NCBI GenBank assembly: GCA_904395335.1
Contig: CAJFNR010000050.1
Span: forward strand, 1 to 46,602
DNA from: Candidatus Avimonas narfae
Lineage (GTDB): Bacteria > Bacillota > Clostridia > Oscillospirales > Acutalibacteraceae
Direction of reading: 5' to 3'
Length of the DNA stretch: 46,602 nucleotides
The stretch's first letter is position 1. Every line of letters starts with the position of its first letter. The position numbers were made by a program, and so were the translations under genes. The notes under the pieces are model-generated. The model did no database searches. It saw nothing but the letters and a program-made list of their open reading frames with translations, and was not told the DNA's origin. Shown piece by piece: positions 1 to 8,447 of this stretch.

Positions 1-516
1 ATCGGCGATGCTCTCCGCTGCTTCGTTGGCCGCGTCTGCCGCTTCATTTGCCGCCTCGGCGGCTGCGTTGGCTGCGGATGCGGCCGTGTTTGCAGCGTCG
101 GTCGCTTCCGCCGCTCCCTCGGCTTTTTCGAGCGCCTCGATGAGCGGGCTCCATTCATCCGTCGCTTCTGCGGCGTCTTCCAAGGTGCATGGGATTACAT
201 TAAGTGTCAGCCCAACGGTAATTAGAGGACCGCTATCATTGTCCGATAACACAACTTGAGCTTTTGCTATGCCCGGAGCCAGCCCTGACGGTACAATAAC
301 GCTGATTATACCATCGTTTATATCCGCGTCCACAAAATGATTATACCCGCCTCCATCCGATACGTAGAATCGGGCTGTCAGTCCCGTTGGGTCATATTCT
401 TCCCCGCTCTCAACCAATTTTATCTTTAACTCCCTCGCCCCTGCTTCCCCTTGCACCACATTTACCCATTTCTCGGCTGTCCCCCAAATGTCGAGGACTA
501 TATATTTTTCTGTCAT
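1..516 (-). CDS. Baseplate/fibre protein, N-terminal part (BppU-like), cut by window edge
   Basis: The reading frame starts at an ATG at 516 (MTEKYIVLDIWG) behind a good ribosome site (AGGGGGT, about 5 nt away) and stays open to base 1, so 172 codons are visible and the C-terminus is missing. Residues 1-115 look like the beta-rich N-terminal domain of phage baseplate upper proteins (DUF2479/BppU type): a sentence of short strands containing 'LTARFYVSDGGGYN'. Residues from about 120 onwards are Ala-rich with a regular AAxxANxAA pattern, typical of a trimeric coiled-coil fibre stalk. It lies 3 nt downstream of the tail endopeptidase-like gene, the normal place for receptor-binding or baseplate proteins. 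BppU-like is a family-level guess; a structural tail/fibre role is likely. Confidence 0.6.
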   Translation of the reverse strand, partial: MTEKYIVLDIWGTAEKWVNVVQGEAGARELKIKLVESGEEYDPTGLTARFYVSDGGGYNHFVDADINDGIISVIVPSGLAPGIAKAQVVLSDNDSGPLITVGLTLNVIPCTLEDAAEATDEWSPLIEALEKAEGAAEATDAANTAASAANAAAEAANEAADAANEAAESIAD

Positions 517-519
517 CGT

Positions 520-2613
520 TTACCCCCTATTCTCCGCCAACTCTTGTATAGCTTTGATCAGATATGGTATTAATGCCAAGGTCTTTATGGATTTTTTCCC
601 GGCGTCATCTGTATGCACCAACTCAGGCGCTATCTCTTCCACCTGTTGGGCGATAAGCCCCGCTGCCACGTGTCCTCCTTTTTTCCAATCGTATTCGTAT
701 AATTTTAACTTTTGAATAATATCCAGGGCGTTCTTGGTACATGGGGCGATATGCGTTTTTAGACGCCTGTCAGATTGATTGAGGATGTCGTTTCCGTTCA
801 TGTTTATGGGGCGGTATATTAATATCCCGGTATCCGAGGCGCTTAAAATACCTTTTCCGTCTATGTTTATATCCACGTTTTTTGACGTCGCAAGTGCTAT
901 GCGCCCCTCTTCTGAATCGACAAATACCCCGTGACTCATGCTCGATCCGTCCGCAAACAAGTTGACCCCGTTCGGCCAAATTGATACGCCTTTGCGCTTC
1001 CCTTCTGATGCCAAAAACGGCGCCGTCCATATTACTCCATTTTCTGAGCCGGATGTAACAACGTACACGCTCATGAGGTTTTTTCCGCCGTCGATTACGT
1101 TTAGCGACCCTTCGTCCGCTCCATCTCCCGGAGGGCCTATGGCAACAGATATATCCGGGTAATCTTGCGACGACAATACCGATGCGGATATCTCCCCTGT
1201 ATCCAAATCGACATATGCATTAGGGTTCTGAGGGCTTGATATCCTACCCGTCTTGATCAGACTTGCATTAAGTATCCCTGTCGTTATGTATGACGCCACA
1301 ATCGAGCCGTCCATGGTTATAGCTGTACCATACGGCCCGTTGATCCCTGTGCTCGAGTATCCCAATCCTCCAGTATTCCACCTCCATACCTTTTGAGCGG
1401 TTTCGATATCAGGCTTGTCCATGATCAATATTTCGTCCGGTTCCCCGTCTCCGTTGGAATCCCTCAGCACTACATAGCCGCCTTTGTTGCCGGTGATAAT
1501 ATTTGTTGCGTTTGTTATCGCCTGTTTCATGATCGAGGTGGTTGGGACTTTTTCGATCTCTTTTTGCTGCTGGATGATGGTATCTGCTAGGTCTGCTTTT
1601 GCGTCCCCTAGTTCCACGTTAATGTAGCGACCCTTCAGGGCATCGTAGACGGTTTTGACGCATTTTGCCGTGGCAGATACGCCCAACGCAGGATACTCCA
1701 CCGTCACCGTATCGCACAGATTGACCCGCTCTAGCAGGGCAATGTCCTTGTATTCCTCTGTCTGATCCAACGAGCAGAACGCCACCGTTATACTTACGGT
1801 AGGTACCCCGATATCATTATCCTCTACATATTTTTCCGCCCGCTCCCGCAGTTGGGATGTGGATGGAGCGGTCTCAAACTCGCTAGATAAGTCAAGTGGG
1901 ATAATGCGGGTAAAATCATATGTGCCCGGTGCATCTACCGTCTTTTCCGGCAGGGTAACCAGTGCCCCGTCCTCTCCGACCCAATATGGATATACGCCTG
2001 TTGCTACATTAGATATAATCTCATCTTGCTCAAGGTCTGTCAGGTTTTTGCCGTACCGGATAGTAACACCGCTGTTTTGCCCCCGTCGGCTCCACAGCCG
2101 GACGGTAAAGCCGTCCCACTCGTATTCCCCACCGTAGGTGTCCAAAACGGAGCCCTCCGTACCACCCAGGATTGATCGCACCGAAGATGGTACGGCCACG
2201 GTCATTTCCCCGGTGTCCTGGCTGTCCGTCCAGAAGGTAAACCCATTGTTGTCCGTCGCCTTGGCCTCGATCTCGGCGAAGGCCCCCGTGACGCTGGAGG
2301 CGGTGAACGGGGAGACGGTCACGCCCGACAGATCGTAGCTGATATGCTGCGCATAAATCGTTACCCGCCCGCCAAGGGGGCGGGTTATCCGATAAATTCT
2401 GAACGGCTGTGGGTCTGCGTAAGGGTTTGGCTTTGTGGTGATAATACATCGGTTTTTAATCTCGTCGTAATGGATACCTGTTATAGGGTATTCCAGCGAT
2501 AGCTCATACTCTCCGTTTCGCGCCTCAGTTACCTGGCAAGATATGGCGTCCGACAACGCGCCCAGGCCGTTGTCTGTAAAGGCGGTTTCGGTGCTGGGAT
2601 AAAGTAAAAGCAT
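520..2613 (-). CDS. Phage tail protein (endopeptidase-like / minor structural protein) with C-terminal peptidase S74 chaperone
   Basis: A 697-aa protein at the tail tip. The first 370 residues match the prophage minor-structural / tail-endopeptidase (Tal) type: MLLLYPSTETAFTDNGLGAL, then beta-rich gp27-like hub sequence. The C-terminal ~80 residues (SDRRLKTHIAPCTKNALDII, then YDWKKGG and AAGLIAQQVEEIAPELV) are a clear intramolecular chaperone of auto-processing (S74) type, which trimerises a fibre and cleaves itself off at the conserved SDRRLK start. I chose the ATG at 2613, preceded by AAGGGGA at a normal spacing; an in-frame TTG 18 nt upstream is less likely. Neighbours are the distal tail protein upstream (beyond the inserted hicAB) and the fibre gene downstream. 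A hub fused to S74 implies the protein itself forms a trimeric central fibre. Confidence 0.85.
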   Translation of the reverse strand: MLLLYPSTETAFTDNGLGALSDAISCQVTEARNGEYELSLEYPITGIHYDEIKNRCIITTKPNPYADPQPFRIYRITRPLGGRVTIYAQHISYDLSGVTVSPFTASSVTGAFAEIEAKATDNNGFTFWTDSQDTGEMTVAVPSSVRSILGGTEGSVLDTYGGEYEWDGFTVRLWSRRGQNSGVTIRYGKNLTDLEQDEIISNVATGVYPYWVGEDGALVTLPEKTVDAPGTYDFTRIIPLDLSSEFETAPSTSQLRERAEKYVEDNDIGVPTVSITVAFCSLDQTEEYKDIALLERVNLCDTVTVEYPALGVSATAKCVKTVYDALKGRYINVELGDAKADLADTIIQQQKEIEKVPTTSIMKQAITNATNIITGNKGGYVVLRDSNGDGEPDEILIMDKPDIETAQKVWRWNTGGLGYSSTGINGPYGTAITMDGSIVASYITTGILNASLIKTGRISSPQNPNAYVDLDTGEISASVLSSQDYPDISVAIGPPGDGADEGSLNVIDGGKNLMSVYVVTSGSENGVIWTAPFLASEGKRKGVSIWPNGVNLFADGSSMSHGVFVDSEEGRIALATSKNVDINIDGKGILSASDTGILIYRPINMNGNDILNQSDRRLKTHIAPCTKNALDIIQKLKLYEYDWKKGGHVAAGLIAQQVEEIAPELVHTDDAGKKSIKTLALIPYLIKAIQELAENRG

Positions 2614-2659
2614 AGGCTCATCCCCTTTCAAAAAAAGATGAAAAAACTTTGGGCCCCTC

Positions 2660-2688
2660 TTGACTTATGCGTATAAAATGCGTATAAT
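2660..2688 (+). promoter_or_regulatory. hicAB promoter with phased direct repeats
   Basis: TTGACT at 2660-2665, a 17-nt spacer and TATAAT at 2683-2688 form a near-consensus sigma-70/SigA promoter reading away from the tail operon. Two copies of ATGCGTATAA (2667-2676 and 2678-2687) lie within it, 11 bp apart, so both sit on the same face of the helix. They are a likely binding site for the HicB ribbon-helix-helix domain. Confidence 0.8.
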
Positions 2689-2710
2689 ATAAATGTGAGG
2701 GGGACAGAAA

Positions 2711-2884
2711 ATGAAGCGTAAGGACTTGATAAAGCTACTCGAAAAAAACGGGTGGCGGCTGGCGAGGTCTGGTGGCAATCACGATATTTACACCAATGGC
2801 ATCAAGTCGGAGCCGATACCCAGACACAGCGAAATCAATGAGCTGCTAGCCAAAGCCATCATCCGGCGGCAGGGGCTGAAATAG
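2711..2884 (+). CDS. hicA: HicA-family mRNA interferase toxin
   Basis: A 57-aa protein: MKRKDLIKLLEKNGWRLARS then GGNHDIYTNG and PRHSEINELLAKAIIRRQGL. This is the complete HicA double-stranded-RNA-binding-like fold with the catalytic His in the 'GGNHD' segment. HicA toxins cleave mRNA in the cytoplasm and are neutralised by HicB, encoded 57 nt downstream. The ATG at 2711 follows a GAGGGGGA ribosome site. The gene is shorter than most gene callers' cut-offs but has normal family length (about 60 aa). The pair is inverted relative to the surrounding tail genes and has its own promoter and terminator, as expected of a prophage-carried moron. Confidence 0.93.
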   Translation: MKRKDLIKLLEKNGWRLARSGGNHDIYTNGIKSEPIPRHSEINELLAKAIIRRQGLK

Positions 2885-2941
2885 GCCCCCGCCGTTCGGG
2901 CGCTCATAGGAATACAAATGAACGAACAAGGAGGCTGTATT

Positions 2942-3337
2942 ATGAAATACGCATATCCCATTGTCATAACCCCGTCCGATGGAGATTATGTTGTCTATGT
3001 ACCTGACTTGGATATCAACACCCAGGGGTCCAGCGTGGCCGACGCTATGGAAATGGCGCGGGACGCTATCGGGATGTGGGGCTGCTTTGAGCAGGACGAA
3101 AAACGGACGATCCCGAAGCCGGGGCGTCAAGTGAATGTCAAAACGGCGCCCAACGATATTGTCACTCTGGTCGACGTTGATTTTGACGAGTACCGCCGCC
3201 GAAACGAAAACCGGGCGGTCAGAAAAAACGTCACTATCCCATCCTGGCTCAACGAGCGAGCCGAGGAAGCTGGCGTGAACTTTTCCGCCGTCATGCAGGA
3301 CGCGCTGAAGGCGCGGCTACACCTAGAAGGGCGCTGA
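2942..3337 (+). CDS. hicB: HicB-family antitoxin
   Basis: A 131-aa antitoxin with the usual two parts: an N-terminal degraded RNase-H-like fold (MKYAYPIVITPSDGDYVVYV, PDLDINTQGSSVADAMEMAR) that binds HicA, and a C-terminal ribbon-helix-helix DNA-binding region (NVTIPSWLNERAEEAGVNFS) for autorepression. The ATG at 2942 is preceded by AAGGAGG (2928-2934) with a 7-nt gap; the in-frame ATG at 2918 lacks such a site. A terminator follows the stop closely. Toxin first, antitoxin second is the classical hicAB order. Confidence 0.93.
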   Translation: MKYAYPIVITPSDGDYVVYVPDLDINTQGSSVADAMEMARDAIGMWGCFEQDEKRTIPKPGRQVNVKTAPNDIVTLVDVDFDEYRRRNENRAVRKNVTIPSWLNERAEEAGVNFSAVMQDALKARLHLEGR

Positions 3338-3344
3338 CAAAACC

Positions 3345-3376
3345 GGCCGCGGGTTATCCCGCGGCCTTTCCTTTTG
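3345..3376 (+). terminator. Rho-independent terminator of hicAB
   Basis: A perfect 9-bp stem GGCCGCGGG / CCCGCGGCC (3345-3353 / 3358-3366) with a TTAT loop is followed by TTTCCTTTT. It begins 7 nt after the hicB stop and just ahead of the convergent distal tail gene. Confidence 0.88.
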
Positions 3377-3379
3377 CCT

Positions 3380-4081
3380 CTACACAGTCCACCACCTCGG
3401 GGTTATCTCGACCGACGTTATCCCCCCGCTCCAATTTATGCCGTTTTCTCCCGGTTCCAGGACGGGGAACTCCGGCGCGGAGATAGTGCTGTTTTTGTTA
3501 ATGGTACCTTTGTAAGCGTTCTGGGTGTCGCTGTCCAGCATTACATAATCATCTATCGATTTTACCGCCACTGTGTATTTGCCGATATACAGATTCCCGG
3601 CTCCCGTCCCGTTGACCCGTATCAGCGGCAAAGCCGGGAATCCACTGTTATATATGCTTCCGCCCCATGCGCAGGTTATCGGGTATTCCCCGTCCTTCCT
3701 CCAACGCTGCGGCTTGCAGCTGAAAGATATCGTGGCCCTGCCGAAACGGTTCATGATATTTTCGATCTCGACCGGTCCCTCGTAATACGCCATCCGATAA
3801 AACTCCGGGTCGTAACTATCCTCTAATCGTTGATATCCGGTTGTAGCTTGGAGCCAAGTTCTCACAGCACGAGCTCCCGCCGGCGCTCGATCACGCCCGG
3901 CTGAAAAATATATATCGTACTCCTGTTCGTAGTTTCCATACGCTCCGGTATCAATTAATAGATCGCCGTTTCTGCCCGGCACTTGTATTGTTTCTATACG
4001 GCGTAGTGGTCCGTCCAGCGCCGGATAGTGTTCAACCGTTATCCCCACTTCATCGGAGCTTCTTCCAGCCCAGCGTATCAT
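3380..4081 (-). CDS. Distal tail protein (Dit-like)
   Basis: A 233-aa protein of the siphovirus distal tail family: ALDGPLRRIETIQVPGRNGD near the start, then YEQEYDIYFS and the MAYYEGPVEIENIMNRFGRA segment, and a C-terminal beta-sandwich (YKGTINKNSTISAPEFPVLE) with the usual 'PGEN' turn. Dit forms the hexameric ring between the tail tube and the tip hub. The start ATG overlaps the tape-measure stop by 4 nt (ATGA), implying translational coupling. The next late gene downstream is the hub/endopeptidase protein, now separated by hicAB on the other strand. Confidence 0.85.
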   Translation of the reverse strand: MIRWAGRSSDEVGITVEHYPALDGPLRRIETIQVPGRNGDLLIDTGAYGNYEQEYDIYFSAGRDRAPAGARAVRTWLQATTGYQRLEDSYDPEFYRMAYYEGPVEIENIMNRFGRATISFSCKPQRWRKDGEYPITCAWGGSIYNSGFPALPLIRVNGTGAGNLYIGKYTVAVKSIDDYVMLDSDTQNAYKGTINKNSTISAPEFPVLEPGENGINWSGGITSVEITPRWWTV

Positions 4082-6726
4082 CCAAACACCGCCTCCTTTC
4101 TGGAGATCATGCTTTGCAATTTAGCCGCCACTCGATCAGCAATAACATTTTCGTCTTGCCCGTCTGCGGCATATACGTTGATCGTAAACCCGCCATAGCT
4201 AAGGCTCTGAGATGACTGCAGTGCTCGCGCAGCTCTTGCCTGCGCCCCGGTAACGGATACAGCAGCGTCTAACCCGTTGATCCCTGATTGCATTTCTCTT
4301 TTGGCATCTTTAAGAGCTGTTCCCATGCTAGCGGACAGCCCTTTTTCAAAGCCCTCACCACTAAATTTCCCAATCTCTGCAAACACCTTAGACGGAGATG
4401 CGATACCAAGCACATCCTTTACGCCGTCCACAAGCCCTCCGAAAAATCCCGATACTTTTTCGCCAAGCCATTTAATTCCGCTGGTAATGCCGTCCCATAG
4501 ACCGCTGATTATATCCTTTCCAATCTGTACAATTCTGCCTGGAAGTTCCTTGAACCAGGTGACAATGCTGTTAACAACGTTACTCACGGCCTCCTTGGCT
4601 TTTTGCAGCATATCGGAACCCCATCGACCGATGTTGCTTACAGTTTCAGTCAACCATGTCCAGATGTTCCCCGGAAGCTCCTTGAACCAGCCGACCACAG
4701 TGTTAAACGTGTTTACGACGGCTTCCTCCGCTTTCCGCTTCATGTCAGATCCCCATTGGACGATTTTATTCACCGTTTCGGTTAGCCACGTCCAGATTTT
4801 TCCCGGGAGCTGGGCGAACCACTGAAAAATCCCCTCGATAATCTGCGGTAGTTCGACCGTTACCCAATTCCATGCATCCTGACCAAATTTTATGATATGT
4901 CCTAATACCTGGCCAATCGCGTACCCAATTTTCTCCGGCAGGCTGTTGAACCATTCAATCACACTTTGAATCCACGAGGGGATCGTTTCGGTGAAAAACA
5001 ATATAATGGAATTCCATATTCCTTCAAAAAACTGCCCTACGCTTTCCCATATGCCTGCCCACCAATCGGGAATTCCTTGGAACCATTCAACAACCGAATT
5101 CCAAGCGTCCGGCAATGTCTTTGTAAAGAAATCCGTAATTGCTCCCCAGACTGCATCAAATACACCTTTTATTGCTTCCCACGCGGCGGTAACGGAATTC
5201 CGGAAATCCTCGTTGGTGTTCCACAGTGTGATAAGAGCGGTTACAAGGCCCGCGATGAGCGAGATAATTAATACGATTGGGTTCGCGTTCATAGCTGCGT
5301 TCATGGCCCATTGAGCCACGGTCGCTCCTTCATTGGCCAGTTTAAACGCCTGAATGGAGGTTACCACTCCGTCTATCAGCGTCGCCACTTTCCACGCAGC
5401 GAAACCAGCCCCTATCCCGGCGACTGCGGCAATGATCGTATCTTTGTTCTCCATCAAGAAATTACCGAATTCCAAAACTTTAGGAACCACAACATTGATG
5501 AATTCAGAAAACCCTTTCGAAATGGATTCGGCTATACCTGTAAAATCTACGTTTTCAGTCAAATAAAGAGCAACGTCGAGCACGCGGTTGATTCCTTCGC
5601 GAACGGATGTGGTAACCGGCTCTACCCGTTCGGCCAATTTTGACATGTTATCCTGGAAGTCCGCTGTTGCCTGGTTGCTTTTTACCAAAGATTCGTTGTT
5701 TTCCTGCCACGCCCTTCCGGCAGATGCCAGCCCTTGATCCGCCATAGCCTGCATGACTAAATTGACACGTTCGGCCTGGCTTCCCGCATCTTGTAAAGCA
5801 AGGTTAAAATAGTCTTCCGCTGACGTTGCGTTCCGTACTGCGTCGTTCCATTCCTGATTCGCTTCGGTACTATCACGCAGGGCAACTCCAAAGGTTTCGC
5901 CCTCGCTGCTTCCCCAATTGAGTACATCGGCAAATGTGCCGGTGACCTGCCCAACTCGGATGGTCTCGTTGATTGCCTCAGCGAGTCCGTCAATGGGGAT
6001 GCTATCTCCGTAGGTCGCCCAAGCGCCGATTGTGCTGTTGATCAATTGACCAAGTTGTTGTTGGGATAGCCCCAGTGCCTGGAGGTTTGCGGTCGTGGTT
6101 GCCGCCGTTTGATCATCGGCAAGGACTCCATACAGGGTACGATAAGACTCTGCGGTTTCCTCTGCGGTGTACCCTGCCTTCTGGCCGGAAACCTCTAAGC
6201 TCCCCATTATTTTCTGGTATTCTTTAGTTTCCTCCACTAAATCAGATATAGCTCCGGCCAAGGATTTTACGCCCTCAATAATTGCCCCGGCTGTCAAATT
6301 GGCTTTTAGCGCGTCTCCGAACCCAAATGAAGTCTTTTCGGCCCGCTCCATGCTGTCGTCCACGCCATCCACCGCATCGTCCAGCCCGTCCAGTTGAGAC
6401 TCCAATCCGCCCAAGCTGGCCTTTGCCTCGTTAACCGCTTGACGCCATTTTAAAGTTTGTGTGGCCGTTTCCCCGTATTCCCTAGATGCGGCGGACAGCC
6501 CTTTTTCAAGCTGTTTAACCCGCTCTTGCTGCACTTCAATTTGTTGGGACAGAATACGCGATTGTTCTGCCATGGCGTCCTGACCGTCTGCGTTTTTCCC
6601 GAACTGCGCAGTGACAGCCTTCATTTCGCTGTCCAGGGTTTTTGCCTGTTGGATAATGTTATTCAGTTGTTTCCGGTATTCCGCTTCTCCGTCAATCCCG
6701 ATTCGAGGTCCAATGTTTACCGCCAT
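4078..6726 (-). CDS. Tail tape measure protein
   Basis: An 882-aa tape measure protein. The N-terminus (MAVNIGPRIGIDGEAEYRKQ) is followed by coiled coil to about residue 130, a 'phage tail tape measure' middle with AIGAWATYGDSIPIDGLAEA, two hydrophobic stretches (TIIAAVAGIGAGFAAWKVAT; IVLIISLIAGLVTALI) and a C-terminal block of imperfect Trp-rich repeats of about 45-50 residues (WFKELPGNIWTWLTETV, WGSDM). The length would set a tail of very roughly 130 nm if the usual 1.5 A per residue applies. The start lies behind GAGGTGA, overlapping the stop of the frameshifted chaperone extension. Confidence 0.93.
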   Translation of the reverse strand: MAVNIGPRIGIDGEAEYRKQLNNIIQQAKTLDSEMKAVTAQFGKNADGQDAMAEQSRILSQQIEVQQERVKQLEKGLSAASREYGETATQTLKWRQAVNEAKASLGGLESQLDGLDDAVDGVDDSMERAEKTSFGFGDALKANLTAGAIIEGVKSLAGAISDLVEETKEYQKIMGSLEVSGQKAGYTAEETAESYRTLYGVLADDQTAATTTANLQALGLSQQQLGQLINSTIGAWATYGDSIPIDGLAEAINETIRVGQVTGTFADVLNWGSSEGETFGVALRDSTEANQEWNDAVRNATSAEDYFNLALQDAGSQAERVNLVMQAMADQGLASAGRAWQENNESLVKSNQATADFQDNMSKLAERVEPVTTSVREGINRVLDVALYLTENVDFTGIAESISKGFSEFINVVVPKVLEFGNFLMENKDTIIAAVAGIGAGFAAWKVATLIDGVVTSIQAFKLANEGATVAQWAMNAAMNANPIVLIISLIAGLVTALITLWNTNEDFRNSVTAAWEAIKGVFDAVWGAITDFFTKTLPDAWNSVVEWFQGIPDWWAGIWESVGQFFEGIWNSIILFFTETIPSWIQSVIEWFNSLPEKIGYAIGQVLGHIIKFGQDAWNWVTVELPQIIEGIFQWFAQLPGKIWTWLTETVNKIVQWGSDMKRKAEEAVVNTFNTVVGWFKELPGNIWTWLTETVSNIGRWGSDMLQKAKEAVSNVVNSIVTWFKELPGRIVQIGKDIISGLWDGITSGIKWLGEKVSGFFGGLVDGVKDVLGIASPSKVFAEIGKFSGEGFEKGLSASMGTALKDAKREMQSGINGLDAAVSVTGAQARAARALQSSQSLSYGGFTINVYAADGQDENVIADRVAAKLQSMISRKEAVFG

Positions 6727-6730
6727 GCGA

Positions 6731-6947
6731 TCACCTCAGGTCAATCGCCTCCTCAAACCGGAGGCGGCGCTTTTTCTGCTCTGGCTCCGCGCCGTTATAA
6801 ATGGACAGGCAGGCGATCATGTCACACATCTCCGCGTAAGCTGTGTGCATAATCTCCTGCCTGTCCATGTGTAGCATCCGTCCGTAAAACAGAAACCACG
6901 ATAGATTAAGTTCTATTCCTGCGGGCCGGCGCCCTTTGTTTTTTTTT
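6731..6947 (-). CDS. Tail assembly chaperone T extension, made by -1 frameshift from the G gene
   Basis: Downstream of the G gene the -1 frame is open from the slippery run to a TGA at 6731-6733. It encodes LNLSWFLFYGRMLHMDRQEI followed by YAEMCDMIACLSIYNGAE. The sequence has the recognisable GT signature (YGRMLHM..E, EMxDxIAC.sI.nG). It has no well-placed start of its own, so it is best read as the C-terminal part of a G-T fusion chaperone that coats the tape measure protein during tail assembly. Its TGA is followed at once by the tape measure start. This frame is easily missed because an internal ATG would give only a 48-aa product. Confidence 0.78.
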
Positions 6948-7302
6948 GGCCTTTTGCTGCGTCGACGCGGACGGTCTGTCCGCCCATCTGCTCCTTCAGG
7001 GCATTGACAACAGGGATCATGATGCCCTGATACTCCGACATAGAGAGTGTGATGATGCTGTCCAGCGTCAATGGATCTGGCGTATATCCTGGCTCCTCGT
7101 ATTTGCGTTTATTTTCCGCCGCTCTTGACATGGCGACGGCGATTTTTGCGGTTAAAAGCATGCTGTCCCCAATGGGCATGGCCGCAATCTCATCCAGGCG
7201 CTGAATATCCCGGCCCGGACACGCCTCTCCAATGTCGGCAAACGCCTGTACCGTCAACGCGAGTCGATATTCTTTCCCCCGCACAGTAACGCTATTGGCC
7301 AT
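6913..7302 (-). CDS. Tail assembly chaperone G
   Basis: A 129-aa protein located between the major tail protein and the tape measure, the position of the gpG chaperone. It starts MANSVTVRGKEYRLALTVQA and ends in a Lys/Gly-rich segment encoded by the slippery run. Most ribosomes should end at the TAG at 6913-6915; a minority slip to make the G-T product. It acts in the cytoplasm during tail assembly and is not part of the virion in phages where this was studied. Identification rests on position, size and the frameshift architecture, with moderate sequence support. Confidence 0.8.
   Translation of the reverse strand: MANSVTVRGKEYRLALTVQAFADIGEACPGRDIQRLDEIAAMPIGDSMLLTAKIAVAMSRAAENKRKYEEPGYTPDPLTLDSIITLSMSEYQGIMIPVVNALKEQMGGQTVRVDAAKGQKKTKGAGPQE
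6936..6950 (-). other. Programmed -1 ribosomal frameshift site (A9 slippery run)
   Basis: On the minus strand nine A residues (6947-6939) preceded by GGCC and followed by CAAAGGG sit 8 codons before the G stop codon. Slipping back one base on AAAAAAA moves ribosomes from the 0 frame (…KKTKGAGPQE stop) into the -1 frame that reads the T extension. A G/GT frameshift at this position is a conserved trait of long-tailed phages. Confidence 0.8.
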
Positions 7303-7305
7303 CGC

Positions 7306-7920
7306 TTACTCCTCCGTTATGTTCAGTATTTTTTTGAGCACCGCGATACCGTCTTCCTCGCTCGTCACGTCGGCCGCCACCTTTTTCCATACCCGGTCGT
7401 CGGAGTCGTCCCGCATCAGGTCGGCGGTAAGCTCCTGCGTCTGCCAGTCAATCTGCTCCTCCTGTGTCGCCGCGCTGGTTGACGGGGTCTGGAATCTGGC
7501 TTTAGTCAGTACGATTGGTGCCCAAGTAACCACGCCGCCACTCATATATCTTGCTAGGAAGCCGATGCCCACATAAGGCGGTTCGGCAGCGTCGCCGTAG
7601 CTGTATACGTCCACCGTCTTTGATTCACCGTACGATACGCTTTCCGGCTCCGGCAGCCCAAAAACAAACTGTTCAGCCTCCTCGAGCAACCCGTCCACCG
7701 TGAGAGTAACGGTTCCACCGGTAAAGTTGCCTGGCACCGTTTCCGCCTCTACGTTTTCAGCGTAAAAAGGATTGCTGTCCCCTACCTCCGGTTCAATGCT
7801 GACCTCCACGCCCCGGGCAAGTTTCATGCCTTCTGAGTAGGCCACCGTTCCGCCGGATGCGCTGTACTTTGCCACAAACAAGTTCGAAAAACCCGTGCAA
7901 ACTTTTCCTGCCGCTGCCAT
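7306..7920 (-). CDS. Major tail protein (phi13-type)
   Basis: A 204-aa tail tube subunit when started at the ATG at 7920 (MAAAGKVCTGFSNLFVAKYS), which has AAAGGA at a suitable distance; upstream in-frame starts lack this. The pattern GMKLARGVEVSIEPE, then FYAENVEAETVPGNFTGGTV, and GDAAEPPYVGIGFLARYMSG is characteristic of the phi13-family major tail proteins of Firmicutes siphophages. Polymerised hexameric rings of this protein form the non-contractile tube. It is followed 3 nt later by the chaperone G gene. Confidence 0.9.
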   Translation of the reverse strand: MAAAGKVCTGFSNLFVAKYSASGGTVAYSEGMKLARGVEVSIEPEVGDSNPFYAENVEAETVPGNFTGGTVTLTVDGLLEEAEQFVFGLPEPESVSYGESKTVDVYSYGDAAEPPYVGIGFLARYMSGGVVTWAPIVLTKARFQTPSTSAATQEEQIDWQTQELTADLMRDDSDDRVWKKVAADVTSEEDGIAVLKKILNITEE

Positions 7921-7964
7921 ATCTTCCATCCTTTCTACAGCAAAAAAAGGACGCCATCGCGTCC

Positions 7965-8447
7965 TCATCCCATGATTTTTTCTGTTTCTTCATCGATTAT
8001 ATTTTGCATTGCCTTAACCGCCGACTTCTGCGTTCTCCGCACCGCCGGACGCACAAACGGCGTTTTTTCTATCCAGCTTGCGCCGGACTCTACCCCCCGC
8101 GCCACGAGTTGGTTCGGCTGTCCCTGCGGATACTTATCTGTCTTTATGCTGTTATATCCATCAAAACCAAGTTTGACATGCAGATACCCGTCGGTTTCCT
8201 CCATTTTGGATATGCCAAATCCGTCGAGCAGCCCCTGTTTTCCCCGCTTGGTAACGCCGCGGACGGGATGCTCCGGCGTGCCGTAGCCGCTGCGCTCGGG
8301 CAGGGCGTTAATACCCTTGCGCACCTCGTCGGCGACGATGGCCGCCGCCGCGTAGACCGCCTTGCCCCCGGCCGCTTTGGAGCCGGACGCCAGCTTGGAC
8401 AGCTTGAGTTCGTATTCCTCCATCCCCCGCATGGTAAACCGCGCCAT
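7965..8447 (-). CDS. HK97 gp10-like head-tail/tail completion protein
   Basis: A 160-aa protein of the HK97 gp10 family: MARFTMRGMEEYELKLSKLA, then GKAVYAAAAIVADEVRKGIN and a basic C-terminus (RPAVRRTQKSAVKAMQNIID). The start at 8447 overlaps the stop of the upstream gene in an ATGA arrangement and follows a GAGGCGG site; an earlier in-frame start would extend further into that gene. Family members act at the head-tail junction or in tail completion. Here it comes after the presumed tail terminator, whereas in many related phages it comes before. Confidence 0.82.
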   Translation of the reverse strand: MARFTMRGMEEYELKLSKLASGSKAAGGKAVYAAAAIVADEVRKGINALPERSGYGTPEHPVRGVTKRGKQGLLDGFGISKMEETDGYLHVKLGFDGYNSIKTDKYPQGQPNQLVARGVESGASWIEKTPFVRPAVRRTQKSAVKAMQNIIDEETEKIMG

